NCBI GenBank assembly: GCA_022701365.1
Contig: JAKUHH010000091.1
Span: 62,001-126,000, forward strand
Direction: 5' to 3'
DNA length: 64,000 nucleotides
Source: Mycocentrospora acerina
Taxonomy: Eukaryota > Ascomycota > Dothideomycetes > Pleosporales
Both the position numbers and the translations under genes were made by a program. The notes under the pieces were generated by a model. It did no database searches. It saw only the letters and a program-made list of their open reading frames with translations, and had not been told where the DNA came from. Position 1 is the stretch's first letter. Every line of letters begins with the position of its first letter. Shown here one piece after another: positions 44,517 through 55,118 of this stretch.

Positions 44517-46068
44517 TTAGAAAGCAAGCAACACCGCACCCGCCATTGCGCCAACAAGAACAAGACCCGCCTTGTTGTGGGCAGCCGCGCCAGTGAACTG
44601 CGCAGGCGGGGCGGAAGTCGTTGCGTTGCCCGAGGGAAGGATGCCGGTAGGGGCTGAAGGGATGGGTACCGCAGGCGGGGAGCTTGTGTCTGTGAGGAGG
44701 CCGCCGGTGGGGTAAGGGGGTGGGACCGCGGATGTGATGACAGATGTGACGGCGGATGTGACGGATCGTGATGGTGGTGGTTGCACGGGGAGTGCGGAGC
44801 TGAGGATGGGGGTTTGGATGGAGGTGCTGGCGAGGGGAGTGGATTGGGCCGGGGGAGGGGTGCCGGTTACGGTTACGGTGACGATACCGCAATCGCAAGG
44901 GGGGTTGTTGTTGCTGCTGCCGCTGCCAGAGGGGGGGTTGGAGACGCTGCCTGAGGGCTTGGGAGCAGAGGTTGCGTCGGATGGGGTGCCAGAGGTTTTG
45001 GGTGTTGCTTGGGGGTAGTTGAATTCAGACTGGCTGCCAGATGCGTGGGCGGAGCCCGAGGCGGGGGTGGCGGACTGCTTGCTGTTGGTGCAGGTTGTGG
45101 ATTGGGTTGCGGTGACGGACGGGGCGTCGAAGCCTGACTCGAGAGGAGCGCCAGATGCGGTTGCAGTTGCAGAGGCGTCGATGACGACGGAGTTCTGGGG
45201 CGCGCCGGCGGCGTCACCAGCACCAATCACTTTGATAGACTTGAACGAGCCGGTCTTGTCAGACCAGTTGTACTCGGTGCCAGGGCTGTAGTTGATGACC
45301 TTGATGGAGTCAACGACCATGGTGAATGGCGCCTTGGAGTAGTCGACTTCGCCGCCAGCCCACTGGCGGGTGCCCTCGTTCTCCGAGTCACCGCCAGGCC
45401 AGTTACCGAGACGCACGTTGCAAGGGGTCTGGGGGTAGTTTTTGCCGCCGTTTGCATCGGCGTAGTTGAGCGTGCGAATGGGCTTGTTGTCGATGATCCA
45501 GGTCAGTGATTCGGCTGTCCAGTTCAAGGCATATGTATGGAATTCGTTTTGAGTCGTAGCGAGTTCAGCCTCAATCATGCGGTCGTAAGTGGTCGTATTT
45601 CCCTTTCCAAAGTAGTTCATTTGGACCTGCAGTGGGTTAGACGCGTTTTTGTAGTCATTATTCTGGGGGGGGATTTACCTTGGAGTCGGCACCACCGATC
45701 CACTCCCAGTCAACTTCATCCAGGTTGTCTGACTGGAGGACGATGGAGGAGATGATGCCCTGACCAGGCGCTGCCTTCATCTTGACTTCGACATAGCCAA
45801 AGTGGAGATAGCCAACAGAGCCAATGGTCGGGGCTTGGCCCTTTTTAGCGACTGTGAACTCGGCGCCTTCAGCGCCATAAGTAAGGCTGCCGGCGGTCTG
45901 CTTCCAGCCCTTGATGGCATCTTTGCCCAACTTGAAGTCCGTGGTCCAGGCCTGGGCTACGGCAGGGTTGTTTGGGCAGTCCTTCTTGGTGGGATCACAG
46001 TCTGTGAATGTCTGGGCACTGGAAAGAACTGCCAGTGCACCCACAGTGGCGTAGGTTGTGAAGCGCAT
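44517..46068 (-). CDS. GPI-anchored GH16 CRH-type chitin-glucan transglycosylase
   Basis: Two exons (45679-46068, 44517-45626; 52 bp intron) give 499 residues. A signal peptide (MRFTTYATVGALAVLSSAQT) precedes a short Cys-containing segment. The GH16 catalytic motif DEVDWEWIG is at about 117-125, with nucleophile Glu118 and acid/base Glu122. The fold continues through QMNYFGKGN, FHTYALNWTAESLTWIIDN and the GGEVDYSKAPF segment. A long Ser/Thr/Pro-rich linker with a CDCG motif leads to a C-terminal GPI signal (SAPPAQFTGAAAHNKAG and then a hydrophobic tail). CRH enzymes cross-link chitin to beta-glucan at the cell wall. A palindromic GACATGC cluster lies about 500 bp upstream. Confidence 0.93.
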
Positions 46069-47335
46069 GTTGGTTTGGTTGGTGTTTGAGAATGAAACGT
46101 TGAAATCAAGGAGAAGAGGGAAAATAGTCTTCGCAGAAGAGGGAATCGCCTGGCAAGAAATGAACAGGACAACAAGATAATGACGATTCAACTGTGTGAA
46201 TGAAAGAATGGAAGCTCAGGATGTTGACGGATCCGAATGAGTGAGCGGTCGTCCAGCGTCCGAAAGCAAGAGAAGAGAGTGTGGGTATAAGAACAGCTCG
46301 AAGCAAAACGCGGGCAAGTTGAAGAAGAAGGTCAGAAGTCGAGGGCCGCCGAGTATAAAAACCCGGCGACACGCAATCTCGGTCATCAAGCATTTTCACA
46401 GCCTCCCGTATCCTGTTCGAAGCTGGGCATATATGGTAGAGGAAGGTGTCTCGTTGGTCTCCTTGTTGTTTCGTGAAACATGAGTGGAGACTAGAGTGTA
46501 TCAGAGGTGCCAGACGCCATGCTAGGTATAGGCATGTGCTGGTGCAGCCAATCAGCGCACCCATGTTCCTGGCATGTCTGACATGCCTGACATGCAGCAA
46601 GCCACCCGGGCCCTGCATTGCCGCAGCTTGATGATGGGGGAAAATAACGTCTGCGGCTCGACGATTGTAGCGGGACTGGAAACCCAGAAGTTTGTTTTCA
46701 TTGCGATCCTCGGGCCACGCACTCATCATCTGTAAGATTAAGCGTCTTTCGGAAGGTGATCTGCCACTGTGAAGATCCCGCTGTCGCATGCCTGGGTGAT
46801 GCGATGCATAGTGGGGTATCAGGTGATGATGATGGGCAATGTCACGGCGTAGCGTCATGCAGATGGTGGTGGGATGTCTGCAGTGCAGCACATGTTATGG
46901 AGAGGTAGACTATGGATTGGGCTACTTTTGCAAATGAATTCGCTCGTGTCTACAGGGTATGCCTCGGGAATGACCACAAAGTTTGAGATTGAGGATAACC
47001 CAGATTGCCGGACATGTATGCAATTTCACTTCCCAACGCTGGTCACGTCATGGAGACAGCTGTAAAATGAAGCACGGCGGTCGCGAGGCCCGTCGGCCTC
47101 TCCGCTGCGGCTTTCCAAGTTGGCTCGGCTCGGGCGCAGAGAGCAGGGCTTTGTTGCTGCGTGGAAGCACCCGTGCAGAGGCAAGACAAGCAAGATATGA
47201 CGGGCACTACTCAGCGCATTGTCCTTTGGCTGTTGTTACATCGCGGCGGCTGTGTCTCTCTGTGCACGTCTTGCAACTTACAGGGCCACGCGCATCAGAT
47301 GGACGATCGCACTGGATCCTGATGCTTTGATGCCC
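46069..47335. promoter_or_regulatory. Upstream region of the CRH-type gene
   Basis: About 1.27 kb lies between the start of the CRH-type gene and the 3' end of yaf9. The right part is the yaf9 3' side. GCATGTC-T-GACATGC followed by another GACATGC occurs at 46572-46595. A 261-codon minus-strand frame here (46106-46891) looks spurious. Confidence 0.5.
46572..46595. repeat. Palindromic GACATGC cluster
   Basis: GCATGTC (46572-46578) is followed by two GACATGC copies (46580-46586 and 46589-46595). The first pair forms an inverted repeat with a 1 bp spacer. It could bind a dimeric regulator. Confidence 0.7.
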
Positions 47336-48166
47336 TCATCTCCGCCGACTGCGATCCCCACTTGCCTGTTGGGCGGCCAGTTGTGCAGCTTCGTGGCCAA
47401 GCTCTTCCCTCAGGGCCTGCAGATTCTTCTCCTGCTCCTCCCTGCCCTTGAGCTCCTTCCTGTAGGCGACATCGACCTCTTCCATTTTGCTCTTGAGAAA
47501 ATCAATCAGAGCCTGCTCCTGCTCCTGGCTAAAGGGAATGTCATCGGCGCCCTTTTCGGGCAGCTGTGCGCTGCGTTCGCCGTTGGGCAGGCCACGCTTA
47601 AGCCTACCGTTGGGGCCCAGCGAGGCCTTTTTACTGCCACCCTTGGCCGGGGTGAGGTAGTTCCACTGGTCCTCGGCGGTCAGGGCCTCGTACAGAGCCT
47701 CGGTGGGCTCGTTGAACTGGACGACCTCGAGGAACTCTGAGCGCACGCAGCCGGTGCGCTCCTGCTCGGCCTGCATGGCCTCGTCGCCGTACTTTTCGAG
47801 CTGCAGAAAGTGCTGTCGGTACTGGGCCTTTTCGCCCGAGGCGGGGTGGAAATGCAGGCGTATGTCGATGTTGAAGCCGCCCCAGCCCGTCTCGGTGACG
47901 TCAAAGGGCGGGCTCTCGCAGGTGCGCAGGGGGTTCTCGTACGTGTTGAATATTTTGAACTGGACCTTGTTGAGCCAGGTGGTGATGGCCGGATCGCCGT
48001 CGGGCTGGCGCACGTAGACGGTCCAGCGCTTGGTGTGGTCTTCAGGCACGCCCTTGGGGCGGTCGGGGTGGCCGACGGGGGGCAGCTGCCAGGCCTCTGA
48101 GCCGATGATGATGTTGCGGCTCACACGCTTGTTTTTGACGCGCTTGCTGGCGGCGGGGGCGGGCAT
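47336..48166 (-). CDS. yaf9: YAF9, YEATS-domain subunit of NuA4/SWR1
   Basis: A single-exon protein of 276 residues starting MPAPAASKRVKNKRV. The YEATS domain spans about residues 15-165 (NIIIGSEAWQLPPVGHPDRP, HTKRWTVYVRQPDG, WLNKVQFKIFNTYENPLRTCESPPFDVTETGWGGF). The C-terminus is a Glu-rich coiled coil (about 225-265), as in yeast Yaf9. The YEATS fold reads acylated histone H3, and the protein is shared by the SWR1 remodeller and NuA4 acetyltransferase. The frame remains open upstream through a TG-rich tract, but the ATG at 48166 is the natural start and gives the usual length. It is divergent from coq11. Confidence 0.93.
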   Translation of the reverse strand: MPAPAASKRVKNKRVSRNIIIGSEAWQLPPVGHPDRPKGVPEDHTKRWTVYVRQPDGDPAITTWLNKVQFKIFNTYENPLRTCESPPFDVTETGWGGFNIDIRLHFHPASGEKAQYRQHFLQLEKYGDEAMQAEQERTGCVRSEFLEVVQFNEPTEALYEALTAEDQWNYLTPAKGGSKKASLGPNGRLKRGLPNGERSAQLPEKGADDIPFSQEQEQALIDFLKSKMEEVDVAYRKELKGREEQEKNLQALREELGHEAAQLAAQQASGDRSRRR

Positions 48167-48577
48167 TGTGGTGGTTATTTCTGGGGGTGTATGCGTATTA
48201 TATGCATCTACATGTATGTATGTGTATGTGCACGTGTGTGTGCACGTGTGCACGTGTGTGTCTGTATGGGTGTGCACGCGTGTGTGTGTATGGGTGTGGG
48301 TGTGTATATATGTGTGTGTATGCGTATGTGTAGGTGTGTGGGTGTGTCTGTGGCTGTTTATGGGGGTTTTCACGTATGTGTATACACGTGTGTGTCTGTA
48401 TATATATGTGTGTGTGTGTCTGTGTGGGTGTCTGTATGTCTGTGTATGGGTGTATGGGTGTCAAAGGCAAGCTGCAGCAGCCGGGAGTGCTTAGCGGCCG
48501 CACCCCAGTCAGCCCTACGCGTCGAGTGATGTCAACACTCTCGGCCGCACGTCCAGCAACCACTCTCGCAACAAGCA
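48167..48577. promoter_or_regulatory. Divergent promoter yaf9 / coq11 with TG-rich tract
   Basis: About 411 bp separate the two starts. Most of it is an imperfect alternating TG/CG tract. Confidence 0.6.
48211..48462. repeat. TG-rich alternating purine-pyrimidine tract, about 250 bp
   Basis: The tract consists of TG and CG dinucleotides with scattered TA, mostly in strict purine-pyrimidine alternation. Such sequence favours Z-DNA. Confidence 0.85.
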
Positions 48578-49730
48578 ATGGCGTCGGCAGTACAAAAGAA
48601 GCTCGTCGTCTGCGGCGGAAATGGCTTTCTGGGTGCGCATTCCCACGCAGACATAATTACAGGCCAATTCCAAGCTAATTCGCCCAGGCAGCCGCATCTG
48701 CAAAGCAGCCGCACACCGTGGGTGGGCTGTGACATCGATATCGTGAGCCTGCCTGCCTTCTCTACCCCATCCCTTCCCTTTACCTCCCTGCCCTCCCTGC
48801 CCTCCCTCTCATTCCTTCCATTCCATTACCTTCCCTTCTATTCCCTTCTATTCCATTCCATTCCATTCCATTCCCTTCTATTCCCTTCCCTCACCTCGTC
48901 CTAACCACCCCGCCAGACGCTCCGGCACCCCCCACTGGCCCTCGGTCTCGTCGCACCAGACGCCCCCCGACTGTTCGTCCAACGTGTCATGGCAAAAGGG
49001 CGACATCCTCGACCCGGCGTCATACGTCCAGCACCTCGAGGGCGCCGATGCCGTCATCCACTCAATGGGCATTCTCCTCGAGGCTGACTACAAGGGCGTC
49101 GTGTCAGGCCGCGAGTCGCCCATCAAGGGCCTGAAGCGCGCATTCAGCACCACAAAGGCCGGCACTCAAGACCCCCTGCAGCGCAAAGAGGGCGAGAAGC
49201 TGGCCTCGCAGGAGAGCGACGGCCAGTTGACGTATGAAGTCATGAACCGGGACACTGGTCAGTCAACCCCCTCCATTACCGACATGCATTGCTCATAGCC
49301 CCAAGCCGTCTCCCTCGCCCACGAAGCATCGCAGAAAAAAGTCCCCGCCTACCTCTACATCTCTGCCGCCGCCGGCACCCCCATCCTGCCTGCTCGCTAC
49401 ATCACCACTAAGCGCGAGGCCGAGTCCATCATCAGCACCACCTTCCCCTCGATGCGCTCCATCTTCATCCGTGCCCCTTTTCTCTACGACGCCTCACGTA
49501 CCTTTACCCTGCCCATTGCTGCCGCTGGCGGGATTGCGTCCATGGTAAACAGCGCCGTCGGCGGCCGTCTAACATGGCTGATGGGTGCCGGAGGGATCAA
49601 GCCTTTGAAGGCAGATCTCGTGGGTGATGCTGTTGTCGAGGCCCTCGAGGATGACCAAGTCCGCGGGCCCGTCGAGGCACCAGAGATTGAGCGCTTAGGA
49701 ACACGGGCATGGCGGAAGAACATGCTATGA
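48578..49730 (+). CDS. coq11: Coq11-like mitochondrial NAD(P)-binding protein (atypical SDR)
   Basis: Four exons (48578-48632, 48688-48742, 48917-49257, 49306-49730) give 291 residues. The N-terminal nucleotide motif GGNGFLGSRICKAAA (GxxGxxG) is completed across the first junction. DILDPASYVQHLEGADAVIHSMGILLE, YEVMNRDTAVSLAHEAS, AYLYISAAAGTPILPARYITTKREAE and SIFIRAPFLYD follow the Coq11/YLR290C and NDUFA9-like pattern. Yeast Coq11 associates with the coenzyme Q synthome. The YxxxK pair typical of SDRs appears as ARYITTKREAE. The second intron (174 bp) contains a CCTTCYATT repeat. The last intron needs an AAG acceptor to keep frame. Confidence 0.88.
48775..48895. repeat. Pyrimidine-rich CCCTTCYATT repeat inside a coq11 intron
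   Basis: Short units of CCTCCCTG, then TTCCATT and TTCCCTTCTA, repeat across most of the 174 bp intron, leaving donor, CTAAC branch and acceptor intact. Confidence 0.8.
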
Positions 49731-50853
49731 CATGGTCAATCACATTGACACATGACTAAGGAACACAACAAGTGCTTTGGAAACTAAAGTAATCAGTATA
49801 AATGTCAAAAGTCCGAGCAACAAAATCTTTGTAACGAATCTCTACTCTCAACACAACGCAATATCCACAAATCAAGATGATTATGAGTTTCACAAAATGT
49901 AAAATTTTCAACTGGTACCCCATTCCAACCCGTTTTCACTAGCACAGCACAGAGTTGAGGCGTCAAAAGTAATGCCGGGGTTAGCTTGGCGTGTCACGTT
50001 GGCGCAAAGGAAACAGTGTCCAACAGCAGCGAGATGCTACATAGCCCATGGAACCTTGAATCCCTACCATCATCTTGAATGCCGGTCAATGTAACAGGGC
50101 AGCGATGAGAGTGTCGGACGTATCGGACGTATCGCTCAAATAAAACTATCTATTTTCCTATCTAATTTGTATCTTTACACCTAATACGTCAAGCTTTAAT
50201 GAATATCAAGTCAGTTACGCTATGCTCAACCCGGGCTGACTCAAGTGTCGCAAAGGGCTGAGCAGTAGACGCAATGTGCCATGGCTGTTGCACCATGCTC
50301 AGTCCATGCATGACTACACAGACCGTTATCAAGCATCAATTTTAACGCTTCAGTTTCCGTATACGAAGGCTCTCTGATGATTAAAGATGTTGTCTGCAAA
50401 TCACGCATCTGGCATGACCAAGAAATGTGGAGAATGGCGGACCCCTCCCGCGCTTATCAATTGCTTAACGAGACTGACATGTATCGGAAATTGTCCGTTC
50501 CGCGCCCGTACCTTGCTCAGCCTTGCCTTTGGAATAATCCTTTGCGAATGTACGCCAACACTGACAAGCATTAGCAAGCAGTAGCCTTCTGTTTTAGGTG
50601 GTCGTTGTGTCGACTATGCGTCCTCTAGCCCATCAGTCAGCGTAGATAGAGCATCATGAAATCAATTAGAACTTGACGTCACAATCGTTGGCCGCTACCT
50701 GATTGTTCGTGATTAATCTGGTGATAAGTCAAGCATTTGTTGTCTTTTGCATTTTACAACAATCCTTCACTTGTGCCCAATTGCCGTATTGCACCAGGAC
50801 AGATTCGGATCAGATCAGATCCACCGTCTTGTGTTGTTAAGCCGACCTTGGAT
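49731..50853. other. Intergenic region
   Basis: This 1.1 kb stretch lies between coq11 and the nitroreductase-like gene. A GGACGTATC direct duplication occurs near 50116-50133. No gene is supported. Confidence 0.55.
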
Positions 50854-51871
50854 ATGGCGCAATCTTGGAAGACCGGTTTACGAAGCGCTCAAGTTGCGCT
50901 GCGTGGAGCCAGTGGGTACAAAACCGCGCGACCTGCCACTACTTTCTTGAACCAACAATCATCACCATTTCCATTGACATCTACTCCATCTTCTCGCTCC
51001 AAATCCTTCTTCTCAACCTCAACAACAATGGCTTCCCAAATCCCTCTTCTCAAGGCTATCGAGGAGCGCCGCACCTACTACCAGCTCAACAAGGAGGCGC
51101 CAATCTCAGACAAGCAGATTACTGAGATTGCTGAGAAGGCTCTCCTCCACGTTCCCTCTTCCTTCAACAGCCAGTCTACCCGTCTGGTTGTTCTGCTCAA
51201 CGCCGAGCATGAGAAGTTCTGGGACTTTGTCGCAGAGGTCCTCAAGCCCTTGACACCAGAGGCGCAGTACCCCCAGACACAGCAGAAGCTTGCTGGCTTC
51301 AAGGCCGGATACGGAACGGTACGTAAAGATGTCATTTTTTGTCCTTTCTTGTTGAATACTGCTTGGAGGGGGGTTCCATGGAAGAGCAGCGGGAGAGACG
51401 CCGTACGTGGTGGAGGGGTTGGAAAGCCAGCAACCAAAGCTACCCCACCATGCATGACGCAGGGCCTCCTTCAAATGATTGCTTTTCCCACACATGCCTA
51501 GATACGGTCAACTACCCAGCACACCATACTGACAAAACGGACAGGTGCTCTTCTACGAGGACCCCGCACCCGTCGATGCGCTCAGGAAGGCCTTCCCCCC
51601 TTACGCGCACCACTTTGGCGACTGGAGCGAGCAGACCAACGCCATGCACCAGTACGCAGTATGGCTCGCTCTCGAGGCCGAAGGCTTCGGCGCCAACCTC
51701 CAGCACTACAACCCCGTCGTCGACCAGCGCGCCGCACAGGAATGGAACGTCCCTGCTGAGTGGAAGCTGAGGGGTGAGCTTGTGTTTGGCGGCCGCGGTG
51801 GCCAGCCAGGCAAGAAGGAGCACAAGCCTGTGCAGGGCGAGAGGCTGTTTGTCCACGGAGCCAAGGAGTAG
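50854..51871 (+). CDS. Nitroreductase-family oxidoreductase (Hbn1/Frm2-like)
   Basis: Two exons (50854-51318, 51545-51871; 226 bp intron) give 263 residues from the first ATG, or 205 from the ATG at 51028. The core reads LLKAIEERRTYYQLNKEAPISDKQI, VPSSFNSQSTRLVVLLNAEHEKFWDFV, VLFYEDPAPVDALRKAFP and MHQYAVWLALEAEGFGANLQHYNP, typical of fungal Hbn1/Frm2-type FMN nitroreductases. The MASQIPLL start at 51028 has an ideal context (CAACAATGG) and gives the usual family length. The upstream 58 codons are Arg/Ser/Thr/Ala-rich with almost no acid, like a mitochondrial presequence. Two forms are possible. Confidence 0.88.
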
Positions 51872-53015
51872 GTTAGAATATGCAATTTATCGATATATAC
51901 CTAGACGAAACGAATACAAATCTTATTTAGAGCACAAACATACATCAATCTGATCTTGTCCAATCGATCGAGCAAATCCCCACCCGTGCGATTGGGAGTG
52001 CCCACGTATGTTTTTTTTAATTATGCATTTGCTCGTCGATTTTTGTCTTGGACTAGCTGCTTACTACCCTCCGGGTTGGGTTGTTCCCGTGCGGTGCGAT
52101 GAGGTGCGGTGAGGCGAAGCGACGCAACGCGACGTCAGGTGAGGCATAGTCGACGACCATCCATCCATGCGGACAAAGGACCTATACCTCCCGGCCAAAG
52201 CACACCAAACAAAGAACCCAAAGAAGATTGCGCAAAACAGAAAAGCATGGTCGAGACGATAGATAGAGAGACACACAACAGCCAAACTAACACCCAATAT
52301 CGTTACGCTTTCACAAGCATAGTCAGCTTACAGTCGCGTTGCGTTGCCTTGCGTTGCCTTGCGCCACGCAGGCTATCCAAAACATTCCAGACGTCGCTTA
52401 GAAGCAAGCAGTACGTGCGTGGGTGCGTGCGTCCTCACCTACCTAGTTACACTTACCACACATGTATCCATCCCGCTCCAGTAATCTCTACGCGAGGGCG
52501 ACCACCTACCTACCTACCTAGTCCAACTACGTAGTAAGGGCAGTTTGGTGATATACGGTGCATACGGTCCGAGGAGCGTGTAAGCGAGGTCGACGGTAGC
52601 CTTGTTTTGTCGCCTCCCCCCCCAGATTCATACGCTGACACGACATCTTATGCCTCCGAGCGGGCCAATCACGCGCGCTGGGGTGTGGGAAAAAATCGAT
52701 GCGCGGGAAATAGGTCCGCTTTGCTAAGGCGTTTTTGGGCAGTAGGCAACCAGCGTGCCTTGGGGTCACCGGCGAAGAGCTCACCCGACGGGGGAATGGG
52801 GATGGGGATATGTATAGTTGAGGGTTCCCTCCCGTAGTGGGTTTGGGATTGTCTCAAGTGCAGTACAGTGCAGTGTTTTTTTTTCCTTTAGCGTTCAGCG
52901 GTGTTGAGTTCTCAGACTTTGTGTTCTGGAGTTTGACGTGCTGAGACTGTGGTATTCTTCTCGCACTCTCTCACCCTCTCTCTCTCTCTAGCTGCTTTGA
53001 CGACCAGTCGTCACG
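51872..53015. other. Intergenic region upstream of the RTA1-like gene
   Basis: The 1.1 kb contains a CGTTGCCTTG-type direct repeat (about 52337-52365), a CCTA tetranucleotide run (52505-52520) and a CT-rich leader at about 52967-52990 directly before the next gene. No further gene is supported. Confidence 0.55.
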
Positions 53016-54091
53016 ATGCCTACCATGCGCCTCTCCACCACACGGATAGCGTTTGCCCTTTCGCTACTCCTCCTCTTCTGCTCCCCTCTCGTCGAAGCCG
53101 CCAGCAGAAGACCCAAAGGCGACTTTAGAAAATGCGTGGAAATAACACCCAAATGTCCCCTCGAAGCGACTCTTTATGGCTACTCCCCCATCCTCGGCGT
53201 CAACGCCCTCTTCATCGCCATCTTCGGCTTCTGCTGCATCACATCCATCGGAATCGGCATCTTCTCCCGGACATGGACCTACACGTTCGCCCTGGGCGCC
53301 GGCACACTGCTCGAAACCGTAGGCTACGGCGGACGCATCATGATGATCAGCAACCCATGGACAGAATCCGGGTTCCGGCTACAAATCGTCGCGCTCGTGC
53401 TCGCGCCCTCGCTCATCGCCGCAGCCATATACCTCACGCTCAAGCACTTTGTGCTCTACTGCGGGCCGCAGTACTCGCTCATCAAAGCGCGGCTCTACCC
53501 CTGGATCTTCATCGGATGCGACATTGGCTCCATAGCGCTGCAGTCCATTGGCGGCGGCATGGCCGCCGCAGGCGGAACCAAAAACATCAAGCTCATCAAC
53601 TCCGGCAACAGCATGATTGTCGCCGGCATCGCGTTTCAGGTCGCTACCATGGTCGTGTGCGGAATCCTCATGTTGGTGTTCGTCTGGCGGTTCCGCAAGG
53701 GCGCCGCGCAGCGCTCGTTTGAGGAAAAGAGCATCTACGAGGTTCAGAAGGAGGAGGGCACCGTGGTCATGTGGAAGGTAAAAGTCTTTGGGGGCATGGT
53801 CGTGTTGGCGTACTCGACCGTCCTTATACGGTGTATCTACCGTTTGCCGGAGATGGCGGGCGGTTGGGGGAATCCTCTAATGCGGAATGAGACTGAGTTT
53901 CTGCTGCTTGATGGAATGTGAGTTTTTTTTCCCTTTCCTTTCCTCTGTGGAAGGCGTGAGATGAGATGAGGTGAGGTGAGATGAAATACTGACAAATGAT
54001 TAGGATGATTGCTATTGCATGTTTGGCACTCACCATCTTCCACCCCGCGTTCTTCTTCCCTCCGTTTTCTGCCTTTCGAGCGAAAAAGTGA
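53016..54091 (+). CDS. RTA1-like seven-transmembrane protein
   Basis: Two exons (53016-53917, 54004-54091; 86 bp intron) give 329 residues. A signal-like hydrophobic start (IAFALSLLLLFCSPLVEAAS) precedes a short extracellular segment with two Cys. Seven hydrophobic spans follow, with RTA1 family motifs LETVGYGGRIMM, LQIVALVLAPSLIAAAIYLTLKHFVL, IFIGCDIGSIALQSIGGGMA and VLIRCIYRLPEMAGGWGNPLMRNE. RTA1-type proteins are linked to stress, sterol or 7-aminocholesterol resistance, and some are lipid-translocating exporters. The last exon supplies the seventh helix (IAIACLALTIFHPAFFF). Confidence 0.9.
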
Positions 54092-55118
54092 AGTAGTTCT
54101 TGAAAGAGTAAGATTCAATACATAGAATTTTCTCCTCTCTCTCTCCCTCTTCCAATGAGTTCCTCGCCTTGGGTAGTCCGACCCTACTTTTGAAGTTTTA
54201 TCCATGCATTTTTTTTAGCAAGCTCTTTCGTCTTTTTTCATTCATCCTGCTTCTCCAGCGATATATCTCCACCCTGAATATGTATACAAACCACTATGAT
54301 AAGTAGACCATGTATGACTGTCATGCGTGCTGCGACACTTGCACTCATACCAGCCCTTTCCCTCAGCCACATACATGGCCATCTTCCGTTCGACTAGAAC
54401 CCCTCCAGATCGCCTTAAGAAAATCTCTAGGTCGGTGCATGATGACGTTTTGGGTCTTGGTAAGAAAAACAAGGGCAGAGCCGATGTCCATTTAGTCAAA
54501 CCTTTGTCAATTCCACTAATACACATACAATAACCCTGTGTTCAAATTCAAATGAGTAAAGTTTCCACGTCCAGATAACACGACAAAAATATGTTTATTA
54601 GCTGTAGTGAGTGGGAAGAGGAAGAAGAAGAAGCAGGAAAAGAGTCCACTACACAGCTCACAGAGCCGCATCACCGACATTGGCGATACTTGGCACACGC
54701 ATCCGATTCCCGTCTGGGCAGAGCGACGAGTCGGGCCACGGAACAAGATTTTGCTTGAACCTTCCTGGAGTGCGGAAGATGCCAACGTTGCCAATCGCAT
54801 CCAAGACGTCTGTCGAGGAATGGAGAGTGGTGTAAGGTCGGTCTTGCTACCGCTGCCAACCGTTCAAGACCGAAGCACGACCTTGGTGACGGGGGGCCGA
54901 GTGTATCTTTGACGTATCCGGAGCTTTGTAGGTGGAGATAGAGGATTGTTGTGAGAAGGTCTGGCTTGAGGTGGAGGACCCTGCATGGGAATCGGAAGGG
55001 GGAGAGCGTATAAGATGCGAGGAGGGGACGTGAGTTGGATGGTTTAGCTTTGTGGGAAGATTGTCAAACGTTTGAGCTGTGGCATTTCTTGTCGGTATCA
55101 CACTCACCTTTCGTCGCC
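54092..55118. other. Intergenic region
   Basis: About 1 kb lies between two tandem genes. The short frames here have no support. An in-frame upstream ATG for the transporter (55035) exists. Confidence 0.55.

Noticed and set aside
46106..46891. 261-codon minus-strand frame
   Set aside because: It has no recognisable domain, unlikely composition, and lies in the upstream region of the CRH gene.
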